Positions 51,284 to 59,134 of a stretch of DNA of 64,000 bases are shown here, in pieces (within the stretch, counting starts at the first letter, position 1; each line of letters starts with the position of its first letter). This stretch comes from Bog-532 sp963824545 (GTDB taxonomy: Bacteria > Actinomycetota > Actinomycetes > Streptosporangiales > Streptosporangiaceae). The translations under genes and the position numbers were made by a program. The DNA lies in contig CAWGPP010000023.1 of NCBI GenBank assembly GCA_963824545.1, positions 62,001-126,000 on the forward strand. The letters run 5' to 3'. The notes under the pieces were generated by a model. That model worked only from the letters and a program-made list of their open reading frames with translations, was not told the origin of the DNA and did no database searches.

Positions 51284-52204
51284 TCAGTCTGACAGCGTCG
51301 GGACGCGCCCGGCGGTCGCCTGGCGGATGATGTGCCGGCGGAACAGGTCGGCAGCCGGCAGCAGCCGTCGTTCCGCGGACCAGGTCAGGGTGATCTCGCG
51401 TACGGCGCCAGGGTCCGGGATCTCGCGGTAGAGCACCGGCCCGCTGGCCGCTTCTGGTGAGCCCGCGCGAGGCGCCGGGACGATGGCCACCCCCAGCCCG
51501 GCCGCGATGAAGCCGCGAACGGTCGACAGGTCGTCGCCCTCAAACACCACGTCCGGCCGGAATCCGGCTTGTTCGCAGAGGCTGTCGGTCAGCCGCCGCA
51601 GCGCCGACGTCGGCCGCAGGCTGACGAACGGTTCGCCGGGCACGTCCGCAAGCCGGATATGCGGCCGCTCGGCGAGCCGGTGATCGCGCGGGAGCGCCAG
51701 CCGCAGCGGCTCGAGAGCGAGCCGCCGTACGCGCAGGGCTGGGTCGTGCGGGCGGCGTGTCCCGATCTCAAGGTCAGCCTGGCCCCCGGCCAGCGGGGGC
51801 GAATGGAGTTCGTCACGGACCTGGGTGAGCTGGAAACGGACGTCCGGATGCGCGGCCCGGAAGCTGCGCACCAGGTCAGGCACGAGCCAGGTCCCCAGTG
51901 AGTGCTGGAAGGCGAGGGCCACTAGGCCGGTGTCGGGGTCGATCAGCTGGCTGACGGCGGCGATCCCGTCGTCGAGGTGATGCAGCACGGCATCGACGTG
52001 CCGCTTGAAGACGGCGCCCGCGTGTGTCATACGCAGGATGCGGCCGGACCGCTGCAGCAGCGGGGTGCCGATCTCCGCCTCCAGCCGGGCCAGCGCGCGC
52101 GACACCCCGGACTGCGTAACCGCCTCGAGCTCGCTGACCTCGGTCACGGTCGTACCGTCGGCGACCTGCTGGAACCAGCGCAGGGAATCGGTGTCCACAG
52201 TCAT
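51284..52204 (-). CDS. LysR-family regulator
   Basis: 306 residues. The N-terminal helix-turn-helix reads LRWFQQVADGTTVTEVSELE, AVTQSGVSRALARLEAEIGT, PLLQRSGRILRMTHAGAVF. The substrate-binding domain covers residues 90-300 (DTGLVALAFQHSLGTWLVPD, RFQLTQVRDELHSPPLAGGQ, ADLEIGTRRPHDPALRVRRL). It is divergent from a small gene at 52305, with a symmetric site between. The ligand is unknown. Confidence 0.93.
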   Translation of the reverse strand: MTVDTDSLRWFQQVADGTTVTEVSELEAVTQSGVSRALARLEAEIGTPLLQRSGRILRMTHAGAVFKRHVDAVLHHLDDGIAAVSQLIDPDTGLVALAFQHSLGTWLVPDLVRSFRAAHPDVRFQLTQVRDELHSPPLAGGQADLEIGTRRPHDPALRVRRLALEPLRLALPRDHRLAERPHIRLADVPGEPFVSLRPTSALRRLTDSLCEQAGFRPDVVFEGDDLSTVRGFIAAGLGVAIVPAPRAGSPEAASGPVLYREIPDPGAVREITLTWSAERRLLPAADLFRRHIIRQATAGRVPTLSD

Positions 52205-52215
52205 GACGCTAGCTC

Positions 52216-52239
52216 ATGACTTAGATCGCTTTTAGTCAT
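52216..52239. promoter_or_regulatory. LysR-type operator candidate
   Basis: ATGACT-N12-AGTCAT lies 12 bases before the LysR start, in the divergent region. It has the dyad form and place of an autoregulatory LysR box. Confidence 0.55.
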
Positions 52240-52304
52240 TGGACGCATGGATCGTTCCCGGTGAGACTAGAGGTGGCCCAATTAGATCTAGTAGAGAGCA
52301 AATT

Positions 52305-52526
52305 ATGCAGAGCACCACGCGCACGCTCGGCCGGCGTTTGACGGCGATCCGGGATGACATCCGGGGCAGCCGTGACGCGCGGGCCGCGCGCAAGTCCCTG
52401 GCGGGCGAGCTGGCAACCTACACGTCCGCCAGTGACCTCAACGACCTCGACGCGATCCTGGACCGCTACAGCGACGAGGAGACCGCCGACATCCGCCGCA
52501 TCCTGGCCAGCCGCCGCGTCGACTGA
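52305..52526 (+). CDS. Small actinobacterial protein, 73 residues
   Basis: ATG 52305 (MQSTTRTLGRRLTAIRDDIR) with AGAGAG upstream; a longer frame from 52239 would cross the LysR operator. Basic N-terminal half (GSRDARAARKSLAGELATYT), acidic C-terminal half (SASDLNDLDAILDRYSDEET, ADIRRILASRR). It looks like a folded three-helix protein. I recognise the style from actinobacterial small hypotheticals but know no function. It may be the LysR target. Confidence 0.6.
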   Translation: MQSTTRTLGRRLTAIRDDIRGSRDARAARKSLAGELATYTSASDLNDLDAILDRYSDEETADIRRILASRRVD

Positions 52527-52715
52527 CCCGGTCCCTGGAGCACAAGTCGCCTGATCCGGCCCCTGGGGCACAATCGGTGCGATGAACGAGGCTGCCGGGG
52601 GCTTTCCCGTCACCGTGACGTTGGCTGGCTCGGGTGACGCCTTCGGCGTCGCGTGTCCCGGCGCCCCGATTACTCACCGCCGGGCCGCCCGGGGCGGCCG
52701 CAGTAGGCTGCTCGG

Positions 52716-53465
52716 GTGGCTGACACGCAATGGCGCACGCACCGGCTCGAACTGGACGATCAGACGCTGCGCGAGTGGGACGCCGTGGTGCTCGCGGCCG
52801 GGGCCGGCGGCCCGGACGAACCCGGCGGGATCGTGCTGGACCGCTCGGCGTTCTACCCGGGGGGCGGCGGGCAGCCGCCGGACCACGGCGTCCTGCTGTG
52901 GGGTGGCGTGCAGACCCGGATCGAGGGCGTGCGCAAGGGGGACGACCTGTACCTGATTCCCGCCGAGGGGGATCCGGTCCCGCCGCCCGGCACCACGGTC
53001 CGGGGCGCGCTGGAAGACGAGCGCCGGACGGCGCTGATGCGTACCCATTCCGGGCTGCACGTCCTGTGCGGCGTCGTGTTCCGCGACTTCGGTGCCCTGG
53101 TCACGGGCGGGAACATGAGCCCGATGACCGCGCGGATGGATTTCAACCTGCCCACGGTCCCCGAGGGATTCCGGCAGGCCGTCGAGGACGCCTGCAACGC
53201 CGAGCTCGCCGTGGACCGGCGTATCGACGTACGCGTGCTGCCGCGCGAGCAGGCGTTTGCCCTTCCGGACATCATCCGTACCGCCACCAACCTGGTGCCA
53301 CCCGAGGTCGAGAACGTCCGGATCATCGACATTGTCGGGCTGGACCAGCAGGCCGACGGCGGCACGCACGTCGCCTCCACCCGGCAGGTTGGCCGGATCC
53401 AGGTCGTCAAGGTCGAGAACAAGGGCAAGGGGTTCCGCCGGCTCCGCATCCAGATTTCCGGCTGA
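52716..53465 (+). CDS. AlaX-like alanyl-tRNA editing protein
   Basis: 249 residues from GTG 52716. SAFYPGGGGQPPDHGVLLWG is the AlaRS-like beta-barrel signature. RTHSGLHVLCGVVFRDFGAL has the first HxxxH zinc pair near residue 110. QADGGTHVASTRQVGRIQVV has the second zinc site His, with Asp in place of the usual Cys. It hydrolyses Ser- or Gly-mischarged tRNA(Ala) as a free-standing editing domain. The C-terminal VVKVENKGKGFRRLRIQISG matches the family end. Confidence 0.88.
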   Translation: MADTQWRTHRLELDDQTLREWDAVVLAAGAGGPDEPGGIVLDRSAFYPGGGGQPPDHGVLLWGGVQTRIEGVRKGDDLYLIPAEGDPVPPPGTTVRGALEDERRTALMRTHSGLHVLCGVVFRDFGALVTGGNMSPMTARMDFNLPTVPEGFRQAVEDACNAELAVDRRIDVRVLPREQAFALPDIIRTATNLVPPEVENVRIIDIVGLDQQADGGTHVASTRQVGRIQVVKVENKGKGFRRLRIQISG

Positions 53466-53626
53466 GTGTTTGTGGCCAAAACGTGACCGGGGCTGGCGGG
53501 GAAACATACAGTGCATAAGGGCTGATAGCGGCAGCCGTATCCGCGGTTTATCGATCAATGGCGGGGGAACGTGAGCCCCCGTGCGAAGGATGGGTAATCC
53601 GGCCAACGATGGAAGAGGGGGCACCC

Positions 53627-54004
53627 ATGCCTGACTTCAGTGAGTTCGCCGACGAGGCCAAGAAGCTCGCCAGCGAGCACCCCGAGCAAGCAGACCAGGC
53701 CTTTGACAAGGCGGCGGATTTCGCCAACCAGCAGACCGGCAACCGCTTCGACAGCGAGGTGCAGCGGGGCGAGCAGGCCGGCGAGAACTACATGGGTATT
53801 CAGGACCAGGACCAGCGGGGACAGCAGCAGAGCCAGGGCCAGGGCGGTTACGACCAGGGCCAGGGCGGCCAGGGCGGCTACGACCAGAACCAGGGCCAGG
53901 GCGGTTACGACCAGGGCCAGGGCGGCGGCCAAGGTGGCTACGACCAGAACCAGGACCAGGGTGGCTCCGACCAGAACCAGGGCCAGGGCGGCGGCCAGTA
54001 CTAG
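53627..54004 (+). CDS. Antitoxin-like small protein with a Gly/Gln/Tyr repeat tail
   Basis: ATG 53627 follows GAGGGGGCACCC. Residues 1-55 (MPDFSEFADEAKKLASEHPE, QADQAFDKAADFANQQTGN, RFDSEVQRGEQAGENYMG) match the small actinobacterial family often called antitoxin-like (Rv0909-type). Residues 60-125 are a low-complexity tail of repeated GGYDQGQG and GGYDQNQGQ units ending QGGGQY. Tails rich in Gly, Gln and Tyr tend to phase-separate or aggregate. No toxin gene is adjacent. A terminator hairpin follows at 54039. Confidence 0.7.
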   Translation: MPDFSEFADEAKKLASEHPEQADQAFDKAADFANQQTGNRFDSEVQRGEQAGENYMGIQDQDQRGQQQSQGQGGYDQGQGGQGGYDQNQGQGGYDQGQGGGQGGYDQNQDQGGSDQNQGQGGGQY

Positions 54005-54038
54005 GCACGTCCCGGTTCCGCACAACCGGTAGCGCGAG

Positions 54039-54070
54039 AGAAAGGGTCCCGCACCCGTGGGGCCCTTTCT
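54039..54070 (+). terminator. Terminator hairpin behind the antitoxin-like gene
   Basis: AGAAAGGGTCCC at 54039-54050 pairs with GGGGCCCTTTCT at 54059-54070, 12 positions with one G-U pair and an eight-base loop. The last arm is T-rich. Confidence 0.85.
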
Positions 54071-54082
54071 GCTGCACGGACA

Positions 54083-54925
54083 ATGGTCATCGAGATGACT
54101 GACACCGATCATCCAGAGCGGCCGCCGCTCGACGGCGTGGCCCTGACGAAGCAGGTCGTGCGCCCGGACGGGCTGTGGCGTGAGGTTCTGGTCGTGGAAC
54201 GGACCGGCTCCACCAACACCGATTGCGCCGCCCGCGCCCGGGCGGGCGCACCGGAGGGCCTCGTCCTGGCGGCCGAAGAGCAGACCGCGGGCCGTGGCCG
54301 GCTGGGCCGGACCTGGCTGAGCCCGCCGCGGGCCGCGCTGACGTTTTCTGTGCTGCTCCGCCCGGTGGGCGTGCCACCGGTCCGGCGTGGCTGGCTGCCA
54401 CTGCTCGCCGGCGTAGCCGCAGCCACCGCCGTGCGGCAGGTCTCCGGTCTGGACGTCCGGTTGAAGTGGCCGAATGATCTGCTCCTGGGGCCGCGCAAGC
54501 TGGCCGGGATCCTGGCCGAGCAGTCCGGTGGCGCGGTCATCGCCGGCATCGGCCTGAACGTGTCAGCCACCCGGGGTGAACTGCCCGCGACCGGCGCTGC
54601 CGCGTTGCCGGCCACCTCTCTGCTGCTGGAGGGGTCGGCTAGCCTGGACCGGGAACGGCTGCTTGGCGAGATCCTGTCCGAGATCGAGCGCTGGTACCAG
54701 GCCTGGCGTGACACGCAGATCCCCGGTGATCCGCAGGCCAGCGGGCTCCGGGCCGCGTACCTGGGCCTCTGCTCGACTCTAGGGCGTGACGTGCGGGCCG
54801 ACCTCCCGGCCGGAACCGTCATCCGCGGTACGGCCGCCGGCATCGACACCGAGGGGCGGCTGATCGTCCGTACCCCGGATGGTGAGGTCGCCGTCAGCGC
54901 CGGTGACGTCCGGCACCTCCGGTGA
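54083..54925 (+). CDS. birA: Biotin--[acetyl-CoA carboxylase] ligase
   Basis: 280 residues from ATG 54083; ATG 54095 is a possible shorter start. The catalytic domain shows VERTGSTNTDCAARARAGA, AEEQTAGRGRLGRTWLSPP (the biotinyl-AMP loop GRGRLGR), LKWPNDLLLGPRKLAGILAE with catalytic Lys, and VIAGIGLNVSA. A C-terminal SH3-like domain (GRDVRADLPAGTVIRGTAAG) ends it. No N-terminal DNA-binding domain, so it is the enzyme only, not a repressor. It biotinylates carboxylase subunits. Confidence 0.94.
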   Translation: MVIEMTDTDHPERPPLDGVALTKQVVRPDGLWREVLVVERTGSTNTDCAARARAGAPEGLVLAAEEQTAGRGRLGRTWLSPPRAALTFSVLLRPVGVPPVRRGWLPLLAGVAAATAVRQVSGLDVRLKWPNDLLLGPRKLAGILAEQSGGAVIAGIGLNVSATRGELPATGAAALPATSLLLEGSASLDRERLLGEILSEIERWYQAWRDTQIPGDPQASGLRAAYLGLCSTLGRDVRADLPAGTVIRGTAAGIDTEGRLIVRTPDGEVAVSAGDVRHLR

Positions 54926-54990
54926 CGATCTGGGTCACGATGGCCTGATCTGGGCCTCCTGTCCCAGCGCCGTCATGCCACCATGAGCGC

Positions 54991-55500
54991 ATGGTCGTTG
55001 ACCCGTCGTCGTCGGGGCAGGAGCGCAGCGTCCTGCTCCTGCACCCGCACTGGAAGGTGCTGCTGGGGCCGGTGATCTTCGGGGTCCTGGTCGTCGTGGC
55101 CGCGATCATGGTCATCGTCGTCATCCCGGCGGGCTCGGCGGCCGGGATGGCGCGCCTGGTGACCGTGGCCCTCGCTGCCGTGCTGCTGCTCATCGGGGTC
55201 GTCCGCCCGGTGCTGCGCTGGAAGACGACGACCTATGAACTCACGACGGCACGCCTCCGGCTACGGGAAGGCATCGTGAGCCGCACCGGGCGGGACATCC
55301 CGCTGGCCCGGATCAGTGACGTGTCGTTCTCGCGGAGCCTGCTGGACCGGCTGCTCGGCGCCGGGCGCCTTCTGGTCGAGTCGCCAGGTGAGCACGGGCA
55401 GATCGTGCTGAGCGACATCCCGGCCGTCGAACGGGTGCAGGCCATCTTGTTCGGGCTGGTCGAGGAGGAGCAGCGCCGTCTCGCGGGTGAGGATCGCTGA
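54991..55500 (+). CDS. PH-domain membrane protein
   Basis: 169 residues. Two adjacent membrane helices (VLLGPVIFGVLVVVAAIMVI and VTVALAAVLLLIGVVRPVLR) precede a bacterial PH domain: TYELTTARLRLREGIVSRTG, RDIPLARISDVSFSRSLLDR, LLGAGRLLVESPGEHGQIVL. In actinobacteria it is often next to birA, as here. Function unknown. Confidence 0.88.
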   Translation: MVVDPSSSGQERSVLLLHPHWKVLLGPVIFGVLVVVAAIMVIVVIPAGSAAGMARLVTVALAAVLLLIGVVRPVLRWKTTTYELTTARLRLREGIVSRTGRDIPLARISDVSFSRSLLDRLLGAGRLLVESPGEHGQIVLSDIPAVERVQAILFGLVEEEQRRLAGEDR

Positions 55501-55605
55501 TCCTGCCCGCGCGGCGTCTCGCAGCACCGTCCCCACGTCACCCGCCGCCGCAACCGACCGTGGCGCGAGCAAACGGCACGACGGCGCACGCTCTACGATC
55601 AAAGT

Positions 55606-56277
55606 ATGACCAGCGTTTTGCTCGCTGAGGACGATGAGTCCATCTCCGAGCCCTTGTCCCGCGCGCTCCGGCGCGAGGGATACCACGTCGACGTGACCGC
55701 TGATGGCCCCAGCACGCTCGAGCGCGCGCTCGGCGACGGCATTGACCTGATCGTGCTCGACATCGGGCTGCCCGTGCTTGACGGCCTCGAAGTCTGCCGA
55801 CGGGTCCGGGCCGAGGGGCACGGCGTTCCCGTGCTGATCCTCACCGCCCGGGCGGATGAGGTGGATACGGTGGTCGGCCTGGATGCTGGCGCAGACGACT
55901 ACGTGACCAAGCCGTTCCGGCTGGCCGAGCTGCTGGCCCGGGTCCGGGCGCTGCTGCGCCGGGGCACGGCGGACAACGCCACGGTGATGGGCGTGCGCAT
56001 CGATCCGGAGGCGCGGAGGGCCTGGCACGGCGACAGCGAGCTGGAGTTGACCACCAAGGAGTTCGATCTGCTCTGGATCCTGTTCCGGGATGCCGGGAAG
56101 GTGGTAACCCGGGAGCAGATCATGCGCGAGGTCTGGGACGCGAAATGGTGGACGTCGACGAAAACGCTCGACATGCACATTTCCTGGCTCCGCCGGAAGC
56201 TGGGCGATGACGCGCACAGCCCCCGGTACATTACGACCGTGCGCGGAGTCGGATTCCGGTTTGAGCGCGGCGACTGA
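55606..56277 (+). CDS. OmpR-type response regulator
   Basis: 223 residues. Receiver: acidic pair in VLLAEDDESISEPLSRALRR, phospho-Asp in IDLIVLDIGLPVLDGLEV near residue 51, Thr in VLILTARADE, Lys in DDYVTKPFRLAELLARVRAL. Winged helix: LELTTKEFDLLWILFRDAGK, VVTREQIMREVWDAKWWTST, KTLDMHISWLRRKLGDD, YITTVRGVGFRFE. It precedes its kinase by 112 bases. Output genes unknown. Confidence 0.95.
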   Translation: MTSVLLAEDDESISEPLSRALRREGYHVDVTADGPSTLERALGDGIDLIVLDIGLPVLDGLEVCRRVRAEGHGVPVLILTARADEVDTVVGLDAGADDYVTKPFRLAELLARVRALLRRGTADNATVMGVRIDPEARRAWHGDSELELTTKEFDLLWILFRDAGKVVTREQIMREVWDAKWWTSTKTLDMHISWLRRKLGDDAHSPRYITTVRGVGFRFERGD

Positions 56278-56357
56278 GCCTCCGCGCGTAGCGGCTGAAC
56301 CGCAACGCGTCGCCCCTGAGCCCTTCCGCGTGGCCCCTGGGGCTTTCCGTGCGGCGG
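56274..56357 (+). repeat. Four 21-base imperfect tandem repeats between regulator and kinase
   Basis: Units start CTGAGCCTCCGCGCG, CTGAACCGCAACGCG, CTGAGCCCTTCCGCG and CTGGGGCTTTCCGTG at 56274, 56295, 56316 and 56337. In the frame starting TTG 56261 and stopping at 56386, just before the kinase ATG, they encode a seven-residue repeat (EPPRVAA, EPQRVAP, EPFRVAP, GAFRAAA). This may be a small overlapping gene or a relic of a regulator-kinase linker. Confidence 0.6.
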
Positions 56358-56389
56358 CCGCGCTGCACGCTGGGCACGGCGGCTGAGCC

Positions 56390-57388
56390 ATGCGGCGCCG
56401 GCTCCTGCTGACTATGCTCCCGGCCACGGTGGCGGCCGTGCTGGTGGTCGGCGTGCCCAGCGCGGTCGTGGCGCGCGGCGGTCTGCGGGTCCTCATCCTC
56501 AGCCTGAGCGCCGCGGCGATCGTGGCCGCCGTGGTCGCGGCGTTCCTGCAGTCCCGCGCGCTGGCCCGCCCCATCGCGGAGCTGGCGGAGGCGGCGGACC
56601 GGCTCCGGTCCGGCGACCCGCGCCCAGTCGGCCGCCGCTACGGCATCGTCGAGCTGGATCAGGTGGCGGACGGCCTGGACAGCTCCGGCCGCAGGGTCAC
56701 CAGCCTCCTGGCGGCTGAACGGGAACTCGCCATCGACGCGTCCCATCAGCTGCGTACTCCGCTGACCGCGCTGTCGATGCGGCTGGAAGAGGTGATCGCC
56801 GCCGCCGACGATCCGGACGCGGTCCGGGAGGAAGGCGGCGCGGCGCTCGCCCAGGCCGAACGGCTCGCCGACGTGGTCAGCCAGCTGCTGGATCCGGCCC
56901 GGCGCTCGGCGGCCGGGACCGCCTCGCTGACGGGGATCGACGCGATCATCGATCAGCAGGTGGTCGAGTGGGAGCCTGCGTTCCGCCGGTCCGGCCGCAA
57001 GCTCGTGGTGACCGGGGAGCGGGGCCTGCGGGCGCACGTCACGCCCGGCGGCCTGGCGCAGGTACTGGCCACCCTGGTCGACAACGCCCTGATGCACGGC
57101 GCCGGGACGGTGGAGATCCGCACCTCGCAGAACACCAAGTCCGCGGTGATCGAGGTGGAGGACCAGGGCAAGGGCGTCCCGCCCGAGCTCGTCGCCCGGA
57201 TCTTCGAACGCAGCGTGAGCGGCCGCCCCGAAGGTACCGGGCTGGGCTTGTCGCTGGCCCGGACGATGGCGGCGGCGGACGGTGGCCGCGTCGTGCTGGT
57301 CCGGCAGCGGCCCCCGGTTTTCGCCGTGTTCCTGCCACGCCGGCCGCCCGCGTCCCGGGGGCAGCCCGTCCGCAGCGGCCCGGCGTGA
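56390..57388 (+). CDS. Sensor histidine kinase with little sensor domain
   Basis: 332 residues. Two N-terminal helices (LLLTMLPATVAAVLVVGVPS, LRVLILSLSAAAIVAAVVAA) with hardly any loop, so it may sense the membrane itself. HAMP-like segment QSRALARPIAELAEAADRLR. Phospho-His in ELAIDASHQLRTPLTALSMR near residue 122. ATPase: LATLVDNALMHGAGTVEIR (N box), VEDQGKGVPPELVARIFERS (G1), GRPEGTGLGLSLARTMAAAD (G2). Partner of the response regulator upstream. Confidence 0.94.
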   Translation: MRRRLLLTMLPATVAAVLVVGVPSAVVARGGLRVLILSLSAAAIVAAVVAAFLQSRALARPIAELAEAADRLRSGDPRPVGRRYGIVELDQVADGLDSSGRRVTSLLAAERELAIDASHQLRTPLTALSMRLEEVIAAADDPDAVREEGGAALAQAERLADVVSQLLDPARRSAAGTASLTGIDAIIDQQVVEWEPAFRRSGRKLVVTGERGLRAHVTPGGLAQVLATLVDNALMHGAGTVEIRTSQNTKSAVIEVEDQGKGVPPELVARIFERSVSGRPEGTGLGLSLARTMAAADGGRVVLVRQRPPVFAVFLPRRPPASRGQPVRSGPA

Positions 57389-57390
57389 TT

Positions 57391-57523
57391 AGCCCGGGGG
57401 GCGACCCCCCGGAACCCCCGCATGCGCTCCGCGCCCGCGCGGTGGTACTTCGCCGACACATCGGCCGCTCACCGGGCGCAAGGCCCGGTTCGCTGAGCCG
57501 ATAACGAACGCCTCGCCGTACCG
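57391..57523 (-). repeat. Dispersed GC-rich structured repeat, copy 4 (inverted)
   Basis: Reverse complement of the unit at 45717: the C/G-run hairpin, then CGCTCCGCGCCCGCGCGGTG, GTACTTCGCCGAC and CGATAACGAACGCCTCGCCG. It lies between the converging kinase and permease genes. Confidence 0.85.
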
Positions 57524-57533
57524 GTGGCCGGGG

Positions 57534-58985
57534 TCAGGTCGGGACCGCGGCGGGGCGCCGGCGCTCGATCAGGCGCCAGACTAGGTAGACGACCGCGGTG
57601 ATGACGAAGCCGGCCTCGAACGTCAGGTCGCCGACGGACGGGACGTGCGTGGGCACCACGCCGACGTAGTCGGTCTGGTTGGAGAACAGCCAGATGGACA
57701 GGCCCATGCCGGCCAGCATGGCGACCGGGCCGGCCCAGTTCTCGTGCTTTGTGCTGAACAGCAGCGGCTCGATGGTGGCGGGCCCCTGCCCCCGCCGCAG
57801 CACCTGGTCGCAGAAGAACACCGCCAGCCACGGCGCGATCCAGTAGGCGATGATCAGCAGGAAGTCCTCGTACTTGGCGCCGGCATTGTGCAGGCCGGTG
57901 AGCGCGACGATGAAGCCGATCGCGCCGAACACGAGGGCCACGATCGCGCGCCGCAGCGCTAGCGGCAGCCTGATGCCGAGCGCGGTGAACGACAGCGCGC
58001 CGGAGTAGATGTTGAGCACGTTCGCGGACACCGCGCCCAGCGCGATCGCCAGCAGCGTCAGGTCGGCCAGCGGGGTGGCCATCAGGCCGGTGAAGGCGCC
58101 GGTCGGGTTGCTGCCGAGCGCCGCGCCCGGGCTGACCGCGGTCGCGGCGGCCGCGCCGACGATCTCCAGCAGCCCGCAGGACAGGAACAGGCCAAGCCCG
58201 GCCCACAGCGCGATGGCGCGCTTGTTCGACGACGGCGGCAGGTAGCGGGTGTAGTCGGAGGCGTAGGGATTCCAGCCGACCGCGTATCCGAATGACGCGC
58301 CCACCGTGAGCAGGAAGCCGCCGATGCTGCCGCCGTGGCTGACCGGGCCGGGGTGCGCCTTGGACAGGATGACCCCGGCGGCGATGAGGAAGATGATCGT
58401 CAGGATCGGGAACGCGTAGCGCTCGAACACGTGCACCAGGTTGTGGCCGAAGAACGCGACCACGACCTGCAGCACGACGATGATGACCAGGCATGCGGCC
58501 TTCGGCAGGTGCGTGAGCGCGTTAAGGGCGAACGCGCCGCTCACGCTGTTCACCGCGAACCAGCCCACCCCGGCGGTGACCGCGTTCAGCCCGGCGGGCA
58601 GCACGTTGCCCCGGTACCCGAAGCCGAGGCGGCTCAGCACCATCTGCGGGACCCCGTAGACCGGGCCCTGCTGGGACAGCAGCCCCTGGGTGGCGGAGCC
58701 GATTACGGTCCCGACGATGATCCCGAGCGCGGCCTGCCAGAAATTCAGGCCGAACGCGGCCACCGCGAGCACGCCGACGAAGATCGTCGCGAACTCCATG
58801 TTCGGCGAGCTCCACGTCCAGAACAGCTGCAGCGGCTTGCCGTGCCGTTCGTGCAGCGGGATGAACTCGGCACCGCCGGGCTCGATGGCGACGACCCGCT
58901 CACCGTAGGTTCCCTCGCGAGCGATCGCGCCGGGCGGCACGTCCTCGTCGGTCAGGACAGCAGCATCATGGTCGGGCATGGCCAT
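57534..58985 (-). CDS. NCS1-family nucleobase/cytosine permease
   Basis: 483 residues with about twelve membrane helices. IPLHERHGKPLQLFWTWSSP with NMEFATIFVGVLAVAAFGLN is the NCS1 N-terminal signature. QQGPVYGVPQMVLSRLGFGY and GWFAVNSVSGAFALN line the first substrate helices. FGYAVGWNPYASDYTRYLPP is the typical NCS1 NPxxSDYTRY-like motif near residue 235. These carry cytosine, purines, hydantoins or thiamine-like compounds with Na+ or H+. The exact substrate is not readable. Purine genes nearby make a nucleobase plausible. Confidence 0.9.
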   Translation of the reverse strand: MAMPDHDAAVLTDEDVPPGAIAREGTYGERVVAIEPGGAEFIPLHERHGKPLQLFWTWSSPNMEFATIFVGVLAVAAFGLNFWQAALGIIVGTVIGSATQGLLSQQGPVYGVPQMVLSRLGFGYRGNVLPAGLNAVTAGVGWFAVNSVSGAFALNALTHLPKAACLVIIVVLQVVVAFFGHNLVHVFERYAFPILTIIFLIAAGVILSKAHPGPVSHGGSIGGFLLTVGASFGYAVGWNPYASDYTRYLPPSSNKRAIALWAGLGLFLSCGLLEIVGAAAATAVSPGAALGSNPTGAFTGLMATPLADLTLLAIALGAVSANVLNIYSGALSFTALGIRLPLALRRAIVALVFGAIGFIVALTGLHNAGAKYEDFLLIIAYWIAPWLAVFFCDQVLRRGQGPATIEPLLFSTKHENWAGPVAMLAGMGLSIWLFSNQTDYVGVVPTHVPSVGDLTFEAGFVITAVVYLVWRLIERRRPAAVPT

Positions 58986-59134
58986 GTGGTCCTCCGCCTC
59001 GCCTGCTGGTAATCGCGCTGATCATAGGCCGATGACAGTGGGAGAAATGTATCTCCGAGGTTAAATCTGCCCAGGTGGGCCCGAAGTACCGCACCATGTG
59101 CGGGCACACCCGCGCTGCTCGTAAGCTACGGGCC

